64,000 nt of DNA, taken from contig OZ260100.1 in NCBI GenBank assembly GCA_965284565.1, positions 1,984,001 through 2,048,000 of the forward strand. Reading direction: 5' to 3'. The stretch comes from BRH-c54 sp965284565. Its GTDB lineage: Bacteria > Bacteroidota > Bacteroidia > Flavobacteriales_E > Vicingaceae. A program made the translations under genes and the position numbers. The notes beneath the pieces are model-generated. The model worked only from the letters and a program-made list of their open reading frames with translations, was not told where the DNA came from and did not search any database. Each line of letters begins with the position of its first letter. Within the stretch, counting starts at the first letter, position 1. Positions 63,672-64,000 of the stretch are shown here, piece after piece.

Positions 63672-64000
63672 CTACATCAGTCCTCTACCAGTTTTCTTTA
63701 TTTCACCGCTTGCGGTTAGGTCATCAATCAATTTATCAAGAATTCCGTTTACGAAAATTTTACTTTTAGGAGTACTATAACCTTTAGATAAATCAATGTA
63801 TTCGTTTAGCGTAACTTTTACAGGAATAGATTTGAATTCAGTTAATTCTGTCAATGCCATTTTCATTAACAAAATATCTACCATAGCAATTCTTTCAATT
63901 TCCCAATTTTTGGTTTTATTGGCAATTAGTTGAGCATTTTCAGCTTCGTTTTTTATGGTTTCCCTAAAAAGTGTTTTAACAAATGCTATATCATCTTCTT
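63672..64000 (-). CDS. nusB: transcription antitermination protein NusB, C-terminal part (start beyond the window)
   Basis: NusB works in rRNA antitermination. The frame is open to the right edge, giving about 108 visible residues ending KKTGRGLM. The conserved C-terminal half is clear: NKTKNWEIERIAMVDILLMK and VTLNEYIDLSKGYSTPKSKI, then FVNGILDKL. An internal ATG at 63884 is not the start, since NusB-like sequence continues upstream. The N-terminal part lies outside. Confidence 0.92.
   Translation of the reverse strand, partial: EDDIAFVKTLFRETIKNEAENAQLIANKTKNWEIERIAMVDILLMKMALTELTEFKSIPVKVTLNEYIDLSKGYSTPKSKIFVNGILDKLIDDLTASGEIKKTGRGLM

Noticed and set aside
1..64000. CRISPR array, tRNA or rRNA genes
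   Set aside because: No regularly spaced short repeats with unique spacers and no cloverleaf or rRNA sequence were recognised in any intergenic interval.

Overview
The window is 64 kb of AT-rich chromosome from a member of the Bacteroidota, most likely a flavobacterium-like organism (order-level placement is inference). The evidence is lineage-typical: type IX secretion C-terminal domains (types A and B), Bacteroidetes -7 elements of the form TAnnTTTG upstream of many genes, start codons without clear Shine-Dalgarno sequences, a fused CcoN-CcoO oxidase subunit, a rpmG-DUF4295-ftsY cluster, DUF3078 and DUF1599 proteins, and a DnaE polymerase carrying an N-terminal proofreading exonuclease. Most genes are housekeeping and intact. 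No tRNA, rRNA, CRISPR array, prophage or complete insertion sequence was seen.

Layout. 1-2.1 kb: end of the ribosomal alpha operon (rpsD end, rpoA, rplQ with a long acidic/lysine-rich tail) closed by a hairpin terminator. 2.1-4.6 kb: carA and clpX. 4.6-9.8 kb: a small surface-glycan cluster (flippase, SDR-like protein, GT4 glycosyltransferase, FkbM methyltransferase, sulfotransferase) in mixed orientations. 9.9-13.8 kb: two secreted T9SS cargo proteins, tail to tail; the second carries five tandem 51-residue repeats. 13.9-24.1 kb: rlmD, an acyl-CoA reductase divergent from a ferredoxin, a secreted protein of unknown function, SlyD-like FKBP, a secreted NUC1 nuclease, ftsY, DUF4295, rpmG, a DUF4153 membrane protein and TonB. 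24.2-29.0 kb: coiled-coil membrane protein, MscS, DUF3078 protein, and an ECF sigma factor overlapping a membrane-anchored PKD protein.

29.1-37.4 kb is a complete cbb3 oxidase locus: ccoI, ccoS, ccoNO, ccoQ, ccoP, ccoG, ccoH and a TauE/SafE-like membrane protein. Two near-identical CRP/FNR-type dyads, upstream of ccoI and of ccoS, suggest shared oxygen or redox control. 37.4-39.5 kb is the only clearly accessory stretch: one orphan ORF with a PD-(D/E)XK-like nuclease signature, bracketed by 12-bp inverted arms that resemble integron core sites, followed by a decayed REP-associated tyrosine transposase (RAYT) flanked by a perfect 31-bp inverted repeat that is itself palindromic, then a 2 x 22 bp tandem repeat. 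This stretch is the most likely place for something undescribed.

39.5-44.3 kb: folP divergent from a DUF1599 / DoxX-like / ABC permease / tpiA run. 44.4-49.6 kb: a 1726-residue secreted protein with about 16 TPR-like repeats and a long coiled coil. 49.7-64 kb: nhaC, a YwqK-like protein, mpl, birA, rsfS-ftsH-DUF2007-cdsA, mscL-SMR transporter, dnaE, trxA, and the C-terminal part of nusB running off the right edge.
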